A stretch of DNA of 64,000 bases from Tubiluchus corallicola. Its lineage: Eukaryota > Priapulida > Priapulimorpha > Priapulimorphida > Tubiluchidae. This document shows positions 49,046 to 59,734 of this stretch, in pieces. A program made the position numbers and the translations under genes. The stretch's first letter is position 1; every line of letters begins with the position of its first letter. The stretch is taken from assembly GCA_030141605.1 (NCBI GenBank), contig JAQGDQ010000226.1, positions 120,001 through 184,000 on the forward strand. The letters are read 5' to 3'. The notes below the pieces were generated by a model, which did not search any database, had not been told where the DNA came from, and worked only from the letters and a program-made list of their open reading frames with translations.

Positions 49046-50585
49046 TATGAATAAATTTCGGAATCATGAATTAAGTGATGAATTAATGCAGTTATCAACT
49101 TCATTAGATTATGTTGATAAAGCAGATAAATTTATTGACAGATTATGGGAACTCACTTAGCTGGTTAACGCACATATTTAATGCGAAGAAAAACTATCGT
49201 CACAGAGTTGTTTGTGTTTACAAGGAATAGAACAGGTGTTCATTTAAGAAAGCGTAGGAGTTGCAGGTGTTTAGTTGAGGTGAAGCGAAGCTTATTTTAT
49301 AACTTTGCGTGGTTAGATAATAAGCCTCATGTAATTTATGTAGAGTTGCCAACTATAATTAAGAAGAAGCGGAAAGCGGTTTTTCCTTGAAAGAGAGTTT
49401 TATAGCCCAAGCGACGCAGGGAACAATCTCTAGGGTTGATGATGTGAAGGACGGAGAAGTCGAATAGCGGTGTTTTCCCATGTAAGAAGCTACGTTATCA
49501 GCCATCTGGATATCATCACTGGCCATAAACCACCAAGCCAAGGATGTAACCTTTGAACTATTGCAACATATTACAGCATTACCGCAAAATTTGCGAAAGC
49601 CATTGTGACATATTGCATCGTTCGCACGAAAGGTTATGAAATCTCCGTTTGGATATATAAGACGATGTCTTGAGGAACAGAGGAGGCTGTGAGTTAGTCA
49701 GAAGTGAGTGGTTGAGAGTGAACCACGTGCCGTCCAGAGAGAGAGGCTACTGGAATTCTGACGGAAGCAAAGACACGTAAGACCAGCGTGGACATCAAAT
49801 CTGCGTACTCAACTATTTGAGCACTGGATCTACGATTAGTCTTGCATCGGAATTGGATTTGACCAATTGAACAGTTGTCACATTGGTAATTCCACCAAGT
49901 TAAGTGATCTTAACATATCGTAACTTGAGAGCAACTCTGCAAGAATTCACAGTGTAATAGACACCTTAAGTGTAATGTACACTTGATTGTAATTGCATAC
50001 TTCACATTGTAATTAGCACCTTAAGTGCGAAGCAAGGAAATAGTTAAGTGAATCGGATTAGTGTCTCTTGGAACTAAATATTATTTGTGAGCGTCGATTG
50101 GCGATTAAGATCGAACATTGTAATATTAGTTAACTAAGAGTAATTGTTGTAAAACAATAAATGATTTCACTTTAACTTAAAGGAATAGTTGGCGTATGCT
50201 TATAGGTGTTTCAGTTTAGCAACCTTAAATTCGGTAAACGATTCTGGAGATTCGCTGTGTACATAACATTAATTTAGTTAACAAGTTCAATTGCGGGAAC
50301 TTAGCTAGTAAGCTTTAGAGATAAAGACTCTAATCACAACGTGGAGTCGTAGAAATAGTCTTGTGGGACAAGATCATAGCCCTATTGACTAATCATAAGC
50401 TCTAGGAGCCAGGTTATAATTAACCTTATAGCAATTTATGTAATAGAATCGAATCACTCTTTAAATAAGTCGTGTGTTTCTTCAAGTCACGTGTTATATG
50501 ATCACGAGAGAGATAATAATCAGAGAGATTAATTATATAAGATAACGGGTACAATAATAGGACTATTAGAAGAAGAACATGATAT
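49046..50585 (+). mobile_element. 1.54-kb insertion in the BEL integrase, probable solo LTR
   Basis: The insert is flanked by TCGTGT on both sides (49040-49045, 50586-50591), a target duplication of 5-6 bp. The integrase reading resumes across it. Inside, a TATATAA box at about 49652 precedes an AATAAA at about 50155 by 500 bp, with no long open frame. That is the layout of an LTR (promoter, R, poly-A signal). The termini are not the canonical TG...CA, so the exact ends or class remain uncertain. Confidence 0.55.
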
Positions 50586-50591
50586 TCGTGT

Positions 50592-50930
50592 GGCTAAACA
50601 AGTAAAGAGTGCCCCATAACGCTTCACCTCGATTCTACCGCGTTTGACCAAAATTGGTCCAAAGCAGTCCACGCCAACCGCAGAGAAGGAGCCTTGTTGA
50701 ACTCTCTCAGGAGGCAAGTTGGCCATCTTTTGTTGCATTGGTTGAGAGTAACGCAGCCTACATTGTCTGCATTCATGGATTACTTTCCGCACCATGACAC
50801 GCATCCCAATTATCCAGAACGCTCTACGGACTGAAGCCATGACATGTTCTCTACCTGTATGTCCATTTGCCTCATGGAAGTGTTTTATGGCAAGCCAAGA
50901 TAGTCTATGATTTGGCATGTAGAAACGGAT
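50592..50930 (-). pseudogene. BEL/Pao pol remnant: integrase zinc domain and first acidic motif
   Basis: The reverse strand encodes NHRLSWLAIKHFHEANGHTG, then a stretch with the H-H-C-C zinc-binding residues (KHFH..NGH...ECRQC), then MANLPPERV and VGVDCFGP (first catalytic aspartate). It ends in the CLATR stretch where the 1.54-kb insertion interrupts it. It is typical of BEL/Pao integrases. The element's earlier pol sequence is missing on the right, where a LINE 3' end begins at about 50925. Confidence 0.88.
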
Positions 50931-51335
50931 AAAAACGTCAAGGCTCAGACTTTCCTCACACAACCTTGCCATAGAAACCGGTCGTTGGTCCCGTATTGAA
51001 AGAGAGCGAAGACTCTGTTCATGTGGACAAATCCAAACAGAACTGCACGTAATATGTGAATGCCCTGAAACACGTATCTTAAGAAACAATTCCGATTTAA
51101 TATTTGATGATTTAGTGACTTTTTCAGCGGAAATCCCGCTGATATTTGTAATTTTGTACACGATGCTCTAGCCATTTTTGGTCTCTAATTGTTACTACAC
51201 CATACATTGAGTGATCTATGGACTATGATCAGCCTAAATTTCTTAAATGTTGCAACTATCTCGAAACGATTCTTATGACTTTTTGTATATATCTTTGACC
51301 ATGGTCAATAAATAAATAATAATAATAGATTTCGT
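50922..51335 (+). pseudogene. LINE 3' end, 5'-truncated, with A/T-rich tail
   Basis: The plus strand reads RIKTSRLRLSSHNLAIETGR, WSRIERERRLCSCGQIQTEL and then HVICECPETRILRNNS. This is the typical C-terminal region of LINE polyproteins (HxLxIExGRW...RxCxxC...E.H....CP). A non-coding 3' part follows and ends in an AATAAATAAATAATAATAAT tail. The truncated 5' end abuts the BEL integrase remnant, as expected of target-primed insertion. Confidence 0.85.
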
Positions 51336-52009
51336 ACGGGAACACATCGTCTTATATTCTTTGTTGAAACTTTGTTTCTGTGTGTGTCTGATCAGCTCAT
51401 TCTGATCACTTAAAAAACATTCTGTACATATGATAACATTACATGCATGTAAAAAACGGTGTTTTGTTTAATATCTTAAAGTTATGTTTAGGGTTATTTC
51501 TTTAACCCTGTGACTTTTTCAGTGATGTTTTGTCTGTGACTTTTTCACCTGTTTCTTTTTTACATGGCAGCAAAATCGTTCAATACGTGGCAGCAAGACA
51601 GAAAATAAATCAACTAGGAGTTTATCCTCTGAATTACGGTAACTGGTACGGTATTGCGAGAGATTTAAAATGAAAACAAACTAAAATTCCTTTCAGTGCG
51701 AGTAAAATATACGCATAAAATTGCTATAAAGTAATATAATTTTTTAAGGCGATTTTTCTAAAACCTACTTCAAGTACCCCTTTTCCTGTCCTTTAACAAT
51801 TGAGAAACTGTTTCAACTGTTAGTGGAAACACCTTTGTCAAGTTTGCAGTAAAAATGCTGAAAATGTACAACACTTGACGTAAATTCTAACAACAATGGC
51901 ACAATTGTTTTCGCATTTATTATTTTTTTAACTTGCTGGTTTAAAACTTTTTTAGCTTCGGGCAGATCAAACAAAATAACATTAAATTTTCTCAGTTTGC
52001 ACGTCATTA
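51336..52009. other. Intergenic between LINE end and Src upstream region
   Basis: There is no gene. Bases about 51420-51462 repeat TACATATGATAACATTACAT GCATG from about 47745-47770 in the same orientation. GTGACTTTTTCA motifs occur twice at about 51510-51550. Confidence 0.55.
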
Positions 52010-52545
52010 TTTTGATATCTGCACGTCATTATTATTTCAAAGTTCATATTAGCAAATCGAATTATCGAATTAGCAAATCGATAAACTGTTAATAGTAAAT
52101 ATCCCGTAACAGGCGAAGATGGTTAGAATTATAGATACGACAGACAGATTTACAAAGTGAAAAGTCCAATGCGAAAGTGAATGTGCTAACAGTAGAGTGG
52201 CAAGGAGTTGACGAGGGAAGGCATATGCAACGTTCAGATGTTGCAGATGTAAATGTAAGTATCAGTGAGCAGGTTTTCATATATTATTTTTCAGTCTATA
52301 AATACTTAGTCCAAAGTTAGTAGTGCTATCTGTATATTTGTGTATTTGTGCATTTCTGCCTTTTGAGTTGACGTGGAGTTTCCCAATTTTTTTGCTGTTA
52401 CATCATTTCGCGCAAAAAAAACGAATGCACGAGAGATTGTGTTTTTCTCAAATGTGTGACGTTTATTGCCGTAAGTTGAACATCAGCTGCATGGCTTTAA
52501 AAGTTTTTATTAGTTTTATTAGTTTCCATTGTTTTTAGAGGCTTT
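52010..52545 (+). repeat. Upstream duplicate of the Src-like 5' region (copy A)
   Basis: It aligns in blocks, in order, with 54016-54660 directly upstream of the Src-like start codon. Shared blocks are GCACGTCATTAT, CAATAAACT.TTA.AGTAAATA, AATGTAAGTATCA, CAGTTTCCCAATTT, GTGACGTTTATTG/GTGATGTTTATTC and AACTTGAATTCAGCTG/AGTTGAACATCAGCTG. No copy of coding exon 1 follows it. Confidence 0.7.
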
Positions 52546-54015
52546 AGTAACTTGCAGCAAGATTCGACTATAAATCACTCAAAATTAGCTGTTTGCATAC
52601 AAGGACGAAATTGAAGCTGCAATAATCTGGAAGGCAATGAGATCTTTTTAAAAGAAGATATGTCCGTGATTTTTTAATTATGAATCAACACGAAAAAGTG
52701 TTTGGGTTCATTAAAACATATAAACTAAGCGTGGTGGAGAAAAGACATTTTAATTGAAAGTTTGCTGAAAACCATTCAGACATTCTAGTACAAAAACTGA
52801 ATAAAGCAAGAAGGGAAATCGTCTGAAAACAAAGATCACAATTGTAACACAATCACGCAACTACACTGACCCGTCTGCTGTGATATTAGAGGTTATCAAT
52901 TATCAGACCAAGAACCTGTCCAAACTAGTGCTAATGTAAATTTACATTTTAACTTTGTAGAACTTAAGAACAATAATGGTGTAAAGTGTAAGGTACTTAA
53001 GATGTAATTACAGATCTAGAATTAAGTGTGCTCAATCAAAATTTTATAAAACATTTACTTACGAGCGAAATGATATTCCGTTGAACAGGATTTTCAAAAA
53101 AGTAGAACGCGAGAGAATGCTACTGTATGTAACATGCTTCAAATGATAGATTTAGTAAAAGTTGAAATGGTTAGTATAAAGGATAAAATAAAAGCGTCAG
53201 ATCTAACCTGTAAGCAATACTGTCTTAGGAAGAATAATCCTCAATTCTGTCAATGATTCAATTCAATTCAATACAATTTTAATTTATTTATCTCTTTATA
53301 ATAGTACAATAAAATGAATAGATAAATCTAGAACTAGAGAAAGGATAGCGAAAAGACTAAAAGGTCACCTAATCTGCTATCATTTACAGAATATGGATAA
53401 AATGATTTTTAGACACTGGTGGACATTAATGTTATCAGTTTAATTTAGGAAACATTAATAATTCTAAAATTATGACATTTGCTATATAATTAAGTAATCC
53501 AGAGTAAAAAAAGACATGTACTTTGATTAGCGGGCAACAAAATAAGGTCAATCTTAATTAAACTAAAAATAGCATTTAGATTTTATGCGAAACACAGGTC
53601 AAAATTGTTATGAAATGATAAAATTTTCGGGTTAATGATGCAGTTAATCAATCAATCAATTAATCAATTGATATGTATACTATGATTCTTTGCTTTTTAG
53701 AACATTTCAGAATAGCAGCTTCACGTATGAAACTGTCGCCCATCGTTTAAATGTTGATACTGGTAGACAGAGTAGAGTGGCGACTACTTTTGAAAATATC
53801 ATTCGCAGAATGACTGTGATTAGTGCTAGTGGGTATATCTGCACTGCGTTCATACGCAGTTCTATCTTGCTTTTTTGCACCGCCTTATACAGTTAAGTTA
53901 TGCAACAAAGTGTCGAAATGGAGCTTATGATTCAGCTTTGACCGATAGTGCAAGTAACCGTGTGTGGGAAATCACACATCAGTACATATTTTAGTACATA
54001 TCCCAGTACATACCA
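52546..54015. other. Upstream of Src-like gene, no gene recognised
   Basis: AT-rich. A 68-codon frame at 53690-53896 has no recognised domain. AATTC-rich and AATCA-rich short tracts near 53255 and 53640 may be LINE tails. Confidence 0.5.
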
Positions 54016-54660
54016 CACATGCACGTCATTATGAGTACAAAGTGTTTTGACATGACTAACAGATCAATAAACTATTAGAGTAAATACCATATAATAAGCG
54101 AAAGCTTTATGGGAAATTCCCATATTGTATACCAGCGTGTATCGTAAGAAGCTTGCACTTACATTGCACATGCTTAAGTGTAATAAGACTCACACCTCGA
54201 TTCTTAATACACACATCATATTTTTATTTCCAAAGATCATAATATGTAAATAGAAGTGACATTCGCATGCATAATACATGTATGCATTTGAAGCAAACAT
54301 AGAAAAGCAAAAGCCTTTAAAGTGGACGTGGTCATGTTGGATATGTAGTCTCTGAGTAGAACTCGAAGGTGGGATATACAACGTACAAGGATTGCATATT
54401 TAATGTAAGTATCAACCAGCGTTTAGATATTATTTACGAATCAGCGAGACTTAATTGTTATATTAACATTTGGTATATTTTTAATGGGGTTGTGTTTAGG
54501 AATTTTTGTCTTTCGAGTTATTGTGCAGTTTCCCAATTTCTATTTTTTCGTGAAAAAAAATGCCAGATTCTGCAGAAAGGCTTGTGCACAAGAAATCGTT
54601 TTCTGGAATACGTGATGTTTATTCTTGTAACTTGAATTCAGCTGAGGTCTCAAAAATCGT
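54016..54660 (+). promoter_or_regulatory. Src-like 5' region (copy B) with candidate non-coding exon
   Basis: This segment is the closer member of the duplicated pair. A donor-like AAT|GTAAGTATCA at about 54400, conserved in the duplicate at about 52253, and an acceptor-like TTTTTGGCAG at about 54724 suggest a 5' untranslated exon spliced to the start-codon exon. No transcript evidence is available. Confidence 0.35.
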
Positions 54661-54777
54661 AATCTGTTGTACGCTCATTATTTTCCCAAAAGTTTCCGTC
54701 ATTATTTTCTATTGTTTTTGGCAGGTGTTTCTGCAATAAGTCTGCAATAAGTCAAATGTGCTACAGTCACGTGCACA

Positions 54778-54910
54778 ATGGGATCTTGTCTAAGCAGGAT
54801 ATGCTCAACTTTCTTTAAAGATTCCTCGCCCGGAAGCCCCGAACAAATTAATGCTGACGAAATTAATGGTGCAGGTTTACGTGGTAAATGTGGATTACAA
54901 GGCCCGCCTA
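54778..54910 (+). CDS. Src-family-like: Src/Frk-like tyrosine kinase, coding exon 1 (acylated N-terminus)
   Basis: This exon encodes 44 residues starting MGSCLSRICSTFF. Gly2 with Ser6 is a myristoylation signal and Cys4 a likely palmitoylation site. Together they anchor Src-family kinases to the inner plasma membrane. The rest is the variable unique region, without recognisable motifs. The ATG context is CACAATGGG. The donor CCTA|GTAAGTAG leaves one base, which joins in phase with the SH3 exon at 55147. Assignment rests on the MGxCxS start and the in-phase link to SH3. The unique region alone would not identify it. Confidence 0.85.
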
Positions 54911-55146
54911 GTAAGTAGTATGCATTCATGTTTGGTGTTTATGAACGTAATTAAATAAAACGACGTTGTGTTACAAACAATGACAGTGTAATAAATGTGA
55001 TATTAACAAACATAGTAGTATCAGAAATATTAAGACACATAGTAGCCATAGTTCACATGGCTGCAAATCAATGAATTTATGTTTCTTATCAAAAAAATTT
55101 AAGAATTTCTTATTAAGACATCTTAATTCTTACTTTTTTCTTATAG

Positions 55147-55243
55147 ACTTCACAGTTTTGGTGGCGCTGTACACATTTAACAGTGACCTCGATGAAGATT
55201 TGTCATTTCGAAAAGGAGATCGACTGAAACTAATAGATGACTC
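55147..55243 (+). CDS. Src-family-like: Src/Frk-like tyrosine kinase, coding exon 2 (SH3, first half)
   Basis: After the split Asn, the exon reads FTVLVALYTFNSDLDEDLSF and then RKGDRLKLIDD. This is the ALYxF...EDLSFxKGDxL signature of Src-type SH3 domains, which bind proline-rich ligands and the kinase linker. The acceptor is TTCTTATAG and the donor TC|GTATGT. The family's first SH3 intron falls at this place. The next exon completes the split Ser codon 6.3 kb away. Confidence 0.95.
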
Positions 55244-55891
55244 GTATGTATTACAATGTATCCGTACCAGCATATTTATGTGCAAAAGTGAAACTTGAGG
55301 TTTAACGATTACTCAAGAAAAACAGATTGACACATTCCATAGACGTCTTTTTAAGAAAGTTTTAAACTAAAGTAAGATGGCCATGCATAATCAAAAATGA
55401 TTTATACACCAGAACGTAAGGAATTTCTTGGAATTCAAAAATCAAAATCCAAAGATTAAGATGGCTACTACAGCCATCATTAAGATTAAGATGATCTTCT
55501 CAGATAACCAGATAAAGCACCAGTAACAATCGCCTTAAGGAAATCCTTAAAACCTTCCAAAAAACACCTAGCAAACAACTTGGACAGCTAAGATAAATAA
55601 AGATGCTCAACAACTTCAACCAAATTTATCTTTGGGAGTAGAACAACTTACGCTGTTAGCTGCAGTTAGAAGTGGGCGAAATACTCTGATAAATGTTAAT
55701 GTCTCAATGCCTACAATAGCTGGAATGAGATTTTGAAGAAGAAGAAGAAGAAGTGGCAAATCTTCAAGAACAGTCGCAGCACTTAGCATTAAAATTTTAG
55801 CTGTTGTCTCTTTTCTTACCACATTCTAACTTTAAAAGGAAAAAGGACAATATTGAAGCACGTCCAGAAAACATCTCACATAAACTTATAT

Positions 55892-56000
55892 TACTTAGCA
55901 CTAAAAGCCTGAAAGTAGTATGTAAACAGAAAAGAAGGAAAATTCTTCCTAATTTAAAATGTTTGTGCCAACTAGTAAAATGCCACTGACCCACCAGTCA
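55892..56000 (+). repeat. Direct repeat flanking the BEL element, left copy
   Basis: It shares GCACTAAAAGCCTGAAAGTA, GTATGTAAACAGAAAAGAAG and CCAACTAGTAAAATGCC with 61088-61195, with few differences. It may be part of an LTR, or a host repeat duplicated around the element. Confidence 0.8.
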
Positions 56001-56447
56001 GTGAAGCTCGTGAAAGAAAAAAAAATCAGTTTGATATCTACAAAGCTACAAACCAGGTGATACGGTTGCTCTGCTTGAAAAAGAAATCAGTTTCCTATAA
56101 CAAGGCTGCAAACCAAGTGATACAGTCACTCTGTTCCTGTTTACACTGAGTGCTAAATATATGGACAGTATTGGTGCTTCTAATTTGGAATCCAGACGAC
56201 TGCACTTGTTTTAGCATGGCCACAACCACAAGCGACAAGACTATCCTTTATATGCCGCAGTGGGAGGGTGAACCTAAAGGTCATGACATAAGGACTGGAC
56301 AATTATTCCAGCCAATGCAACCAAACAAGGACTCATCAAAGCCAGGAGAGACCATTATGGACCATGGTTCTAAGGACTCGACGAGGAACTGGACTATGAG
56401 CAGCAACTACATATTCCAGCTAACCAGCACATGGACACCAGCTGGAG

Positions 56448-58078
56448 GTGAAGACACTGATCCAGAACCTGAAAATAAACTCACAGTTTTATGGTGAGGT
56501 GTTTTTCACATGTACTACATTGTTAGACTTAGACTTTGACAAATGTATTGCTAAGTATCAAAACTTTGTTGACAGATGTAATGCTGCAATTACTGATTTG
56601 AGATTTTCAACTGAAATGCTCACAGAGTTGTATGACAAGCTATCATATATTTATTGTTGTGCAGATGATAGTTCCCATTTAGATGAAGTTAAAGAATTTC
56701 TTGCTTCAAAAACTACATTGAACAGAAATTTGTCTGAACTTAGTTCTAAGATTGAAGCCAGAATTAGGTCATTACAAACCTGTCACTTGAAGGTCAGTGA
56801 ACCTGTACCTGTAGTATCAAGCATACCTGTTTCTGCTGTGCCTAATATGACATCACAGCTAAATGCTGTGAACGTTAGTCATACAAGCACTGTATATAGT
56901 AGATTACCTGTAGTATCAAGCACACCTGTTTCTGCTGTGCCTAATATGACATCACAGCTAAATCCCTGGAACATTAGTCATGCAAGCACTGTGTATACTA
57001 GATTGCCAAAATTTAAATTGCCTTCCTTTTTGGGGCGGGTGATTATGATTTTGAGGAATTTTGGAGTGTTTTTAATGACGAAAAACACTCAAGACCCGAT
57101 TTAACGGATAGGAAAAAGCTCAATTACTTGTTGGGCTGCTTCAAAGGGAATGCATATAGAATAATCAAGACGTACCGTAGAACTGCCAATAACTATCCTG
57201 CTGCTGTTGGTCACTTGATGAAACGCTTTTGCAGAATTGATCACATGGTGACAAGTTATCTTAAACAACTTGACGACATAGAACCTGCCAAAAACAACGT
57301 AAAAGATTTACGAAGGTTTCTTGATGACATAGAGGTCATTATAAGGTCATTGACACTGTTAGGTCGTCCAGTCGACGATCAATACATTGTCTCAGGCATT
57401 CTTAAGAAAATTCCCATAACTATGGGTTTTCAGCTTAGAAACCTTTGTCCAGATGCTACTCCTGGTTCTAATTGGCAATTAGAGAGATTAATAGATACTA
57501 TGTATCGGTATGTGAACAACTTTGAGATTTATACTAATGAGTCTGGGCTTCAAAGCCTTAAAGACATTTCACAGAAACCCATTAGTAGAAACAATCACAG
57601 ACCAGCATCTGTTCAGATTAAAGAAAGTGTACTTACAGCAGGCGACAGCACATTCCCTCTATACAATGCAGTTGGCAACGATGATGACATGGCTTCTAAC
57701 TCTGAGTTATCTCTCACTACATCTGCAGCTGAAAAATCAAAACATGCTAAAAGTTACAAACCAAAAGGTTCAGAAAGAGTTACTAGTAATGGTAACAATA
57801 TGCGCAAGGCAAGGAGATCACCGAATAATGGCATTGAAATGCCTTGTCTATATTGTGACAACCGAAACCATTCTTCAGGCTTTTGCAACAAATTTACCAT
57901 AACGGAAAAACTGAAAGTAGTAGAAAAGTGCAAATTTCTTTCTAGTAAACACACTGAGGTTGACTGCAAATTTACATGTTTTGTGTGTGGCCAAAAACAT
58001 CACGTTTCACTTTGTGACAAAGTTGAAAACAACAGAATTGTCGAGGCAAAATTAGAACAAAATTTACTCAGTGACACA
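56448..58078 (+). pseudogene. BEL/Pao gag-like region with two zinc knuckles
   Basis: The plus strand encodes a BEL/Pao-type gag. It comprises an N-terminal part with a duplicated segment (PVVSS.PVSAVPNMTSQLN, about 56812 and 56908), the conserved LPKFKLPSF / LNYLLGCFKGNAYRII capsid-type stretch, and two Cys-His knuckles (CLYCDNRNHSSGFC and CFVCGQKHHVSLC). A one-base frameshift at a G-rich run (about 57032) separates the two large frames. An insertion at 58079 interrupts the C-terminal end. It runs in the same direction as the host gene. Confidence 0.88.
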
Positions 58079-58532
58079 CTGTAGCGGATAGCCCTATAGG
58101 CTGAATAGACTGAAGCCTAAGGCCCGGGATCAAAAGGGGCCCGGCAAAATAAAACGAAAAAAAATTGACAAAAGAGCAAGGGGCCCGCCAAAATAAAATA
58201 TAGAAAAAAGTTTTTTTTCAAAAGTCAACAATACTTACTAATAAGTATAAGAAATTAGTAAGAAACTAAAGTTACTTTCAGAGTTTCTGATTGGCTTATT
58301 TTAGTTGACATCTAACCCAGAAACTCACCAAGCTGTAATCGTGTTTATATAGTCCTAGTCCACAACTCAAGGATCAAGAAGATGTAATTTTTATCACAAT
58401 CGGTAGGCAAAAACTCACAAAATTAAACAAACTTACAAACGACGAGAGCTCCGCAAAAACACGTCAGCTCAGCAGTGTAGCAACATTTAAAAGGCCCGTA
58501 CCAAGCTCAAGCCTAAGGCCCATAAAATTACG
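58079..58532. mobile_element. 454-bp insertion with 8-bp target duplication inside the BEL element
   Basis: GTGACACA occurs at 58071-58078 and 58533-58540, exactly flanking the insert. The open frames on the two sides are in the same phase, which marks a clean insertion. AAGCCTAAGGCCC recurs near both ends. Clear terminal inverted repeats are not seen. The 8-bp duplication points to a hAT-type integration. Confidence 0.75.
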
Positions 58533-58543
58533 GTGACACAGTC

Positions 58544-58875
58544 ATGTTTATTTCAGAAACAGAAGCTGTCCTTATGCCGACAGTTTTAGTGAGAATGTGC
58601 CACTCTGATGTCTCTAATAATTCTAATTCAGGCGTTACAGTTAGAGGTTTGATGGATACAGGTAGTAATGGCACATACATTACAGAGTCATTAGCAAAAA
58701 AGTTAAATCTGAAATTGGAAAAGCCTAGTTATGTGAATGTTTCTACATTCGCTTGTAAAGAGTATGTTCCTATACGATGTCATCAAGCAAAGGTTGCATT
58801 GTTTGACAAAAATAATTCTACTAGAATTAATATCGATGTTCGAGTAGTCCCGTTTATTGCAAAATTCAGAGGTCG
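58544..58875 (+). pseudogene. BEL/Pao aspartic protease region
   Basis: The frame contains GLMDTGSNGTYITESLAKKL, with the catalytic DTG of retroviral-type proteases, as in the BEL/Pao protease domain. It continues after a frameshift near 58875 as GDEQLLIGCDNYLKIL...GYILTG in the next entry. Confidence 0.88.
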
Positions 58876-59734
58876 CCCCTCTCTTCCAGCCTAAGTGTAC
58901 TCAAAAGCCATGGGAGGGCCAACTTGCTGACTCATTTCCTGAAGGGAACCTTGAAGGTGATGAGCAGTTATTAATTGGATGCGATAACTACCTCAAAATT
59001 CTAGGAGCAGAAAAACACGAAGTGTCACCCGGCCTCTTCCTGCATGCAAGCCTTTTAGGCTATATACTTACAGGGGTAGTTGAAAAAACAGACACCTTGG
59101 CGAACAATGAATCTATAATTTGTTCAGTAAACTCATTGTTTTGTCTTCAGCCTGAGCTTGATTGCACATTAACGGATTCATCACTGAATAGTACATTAAG
59201 TTGCTCCCAATCTGAGATACATCAAACAGGTCCAGTGTCTGTAACTGATAACTATCAAACAACACGACCAGATGTTTCGCCTGTTTCCAGTTCAGTTCCT
59301 ACACTGGCTTCAGAAGAGACGTCCCAAATACAGTCAGAAATACCCCCTAAAAAGGAAGTACTCTTTGAAAGTGGGTGTCTTAGTTCTGACATTGTCACAT
59401 GTCATAAAGCTGTTGGTAAAGTTATTAATATTAGTGACTTTTCCTTTCTGGATTGGCTCTTATTTCTCATTGCCTTCATGTTTAGAGCCATAAAAATTTT
59501 CATGTATGGAATTAAATTTCCATTTAAAATCATGTGGCTATCTTTGACACAGTATACTTATACAGAAATCAGAAAGCCAAACTCTATGAAAAATGTCCGT
59601 CAAACGATAATGATGTAATTCTGATTTCTGATTCAAACTTACCACGTGGATCTTGCAAATGTCGGAAATTTTCCACTTGTATCGAATTGTTTCTATTGAA
59701 ACCCAAGATCCACCTTAATGAAATCTACCTGTAA
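58876..59734 (+). pseudogene. BEL/Pao protease end fused to pol C-terminal scraps (internal deletion)
   Basis: The frame holds the end of the protease-linked domain (LIGCDNYLKIL, LLGYILTG). A Ser/Thr-rich stretch follows, then a piece like the linker before integrase (VINISDFSFLDWLLFLIAFM), then the BEL C-terminal domain motif (NDVILISDSNLPRGSCK) in a shifted frame at about 59600-59734. Reverse transcriptase, RNase H and the integrase core are absent, so the element is internally deleted and non-autonomous. Confidence 0.75.

Noticed and set aside
53690-53896. 68-codon frame upstream of the Src-like gene
   Set aside because: No domain, no splice support and no link in phase to the Src-like exons.
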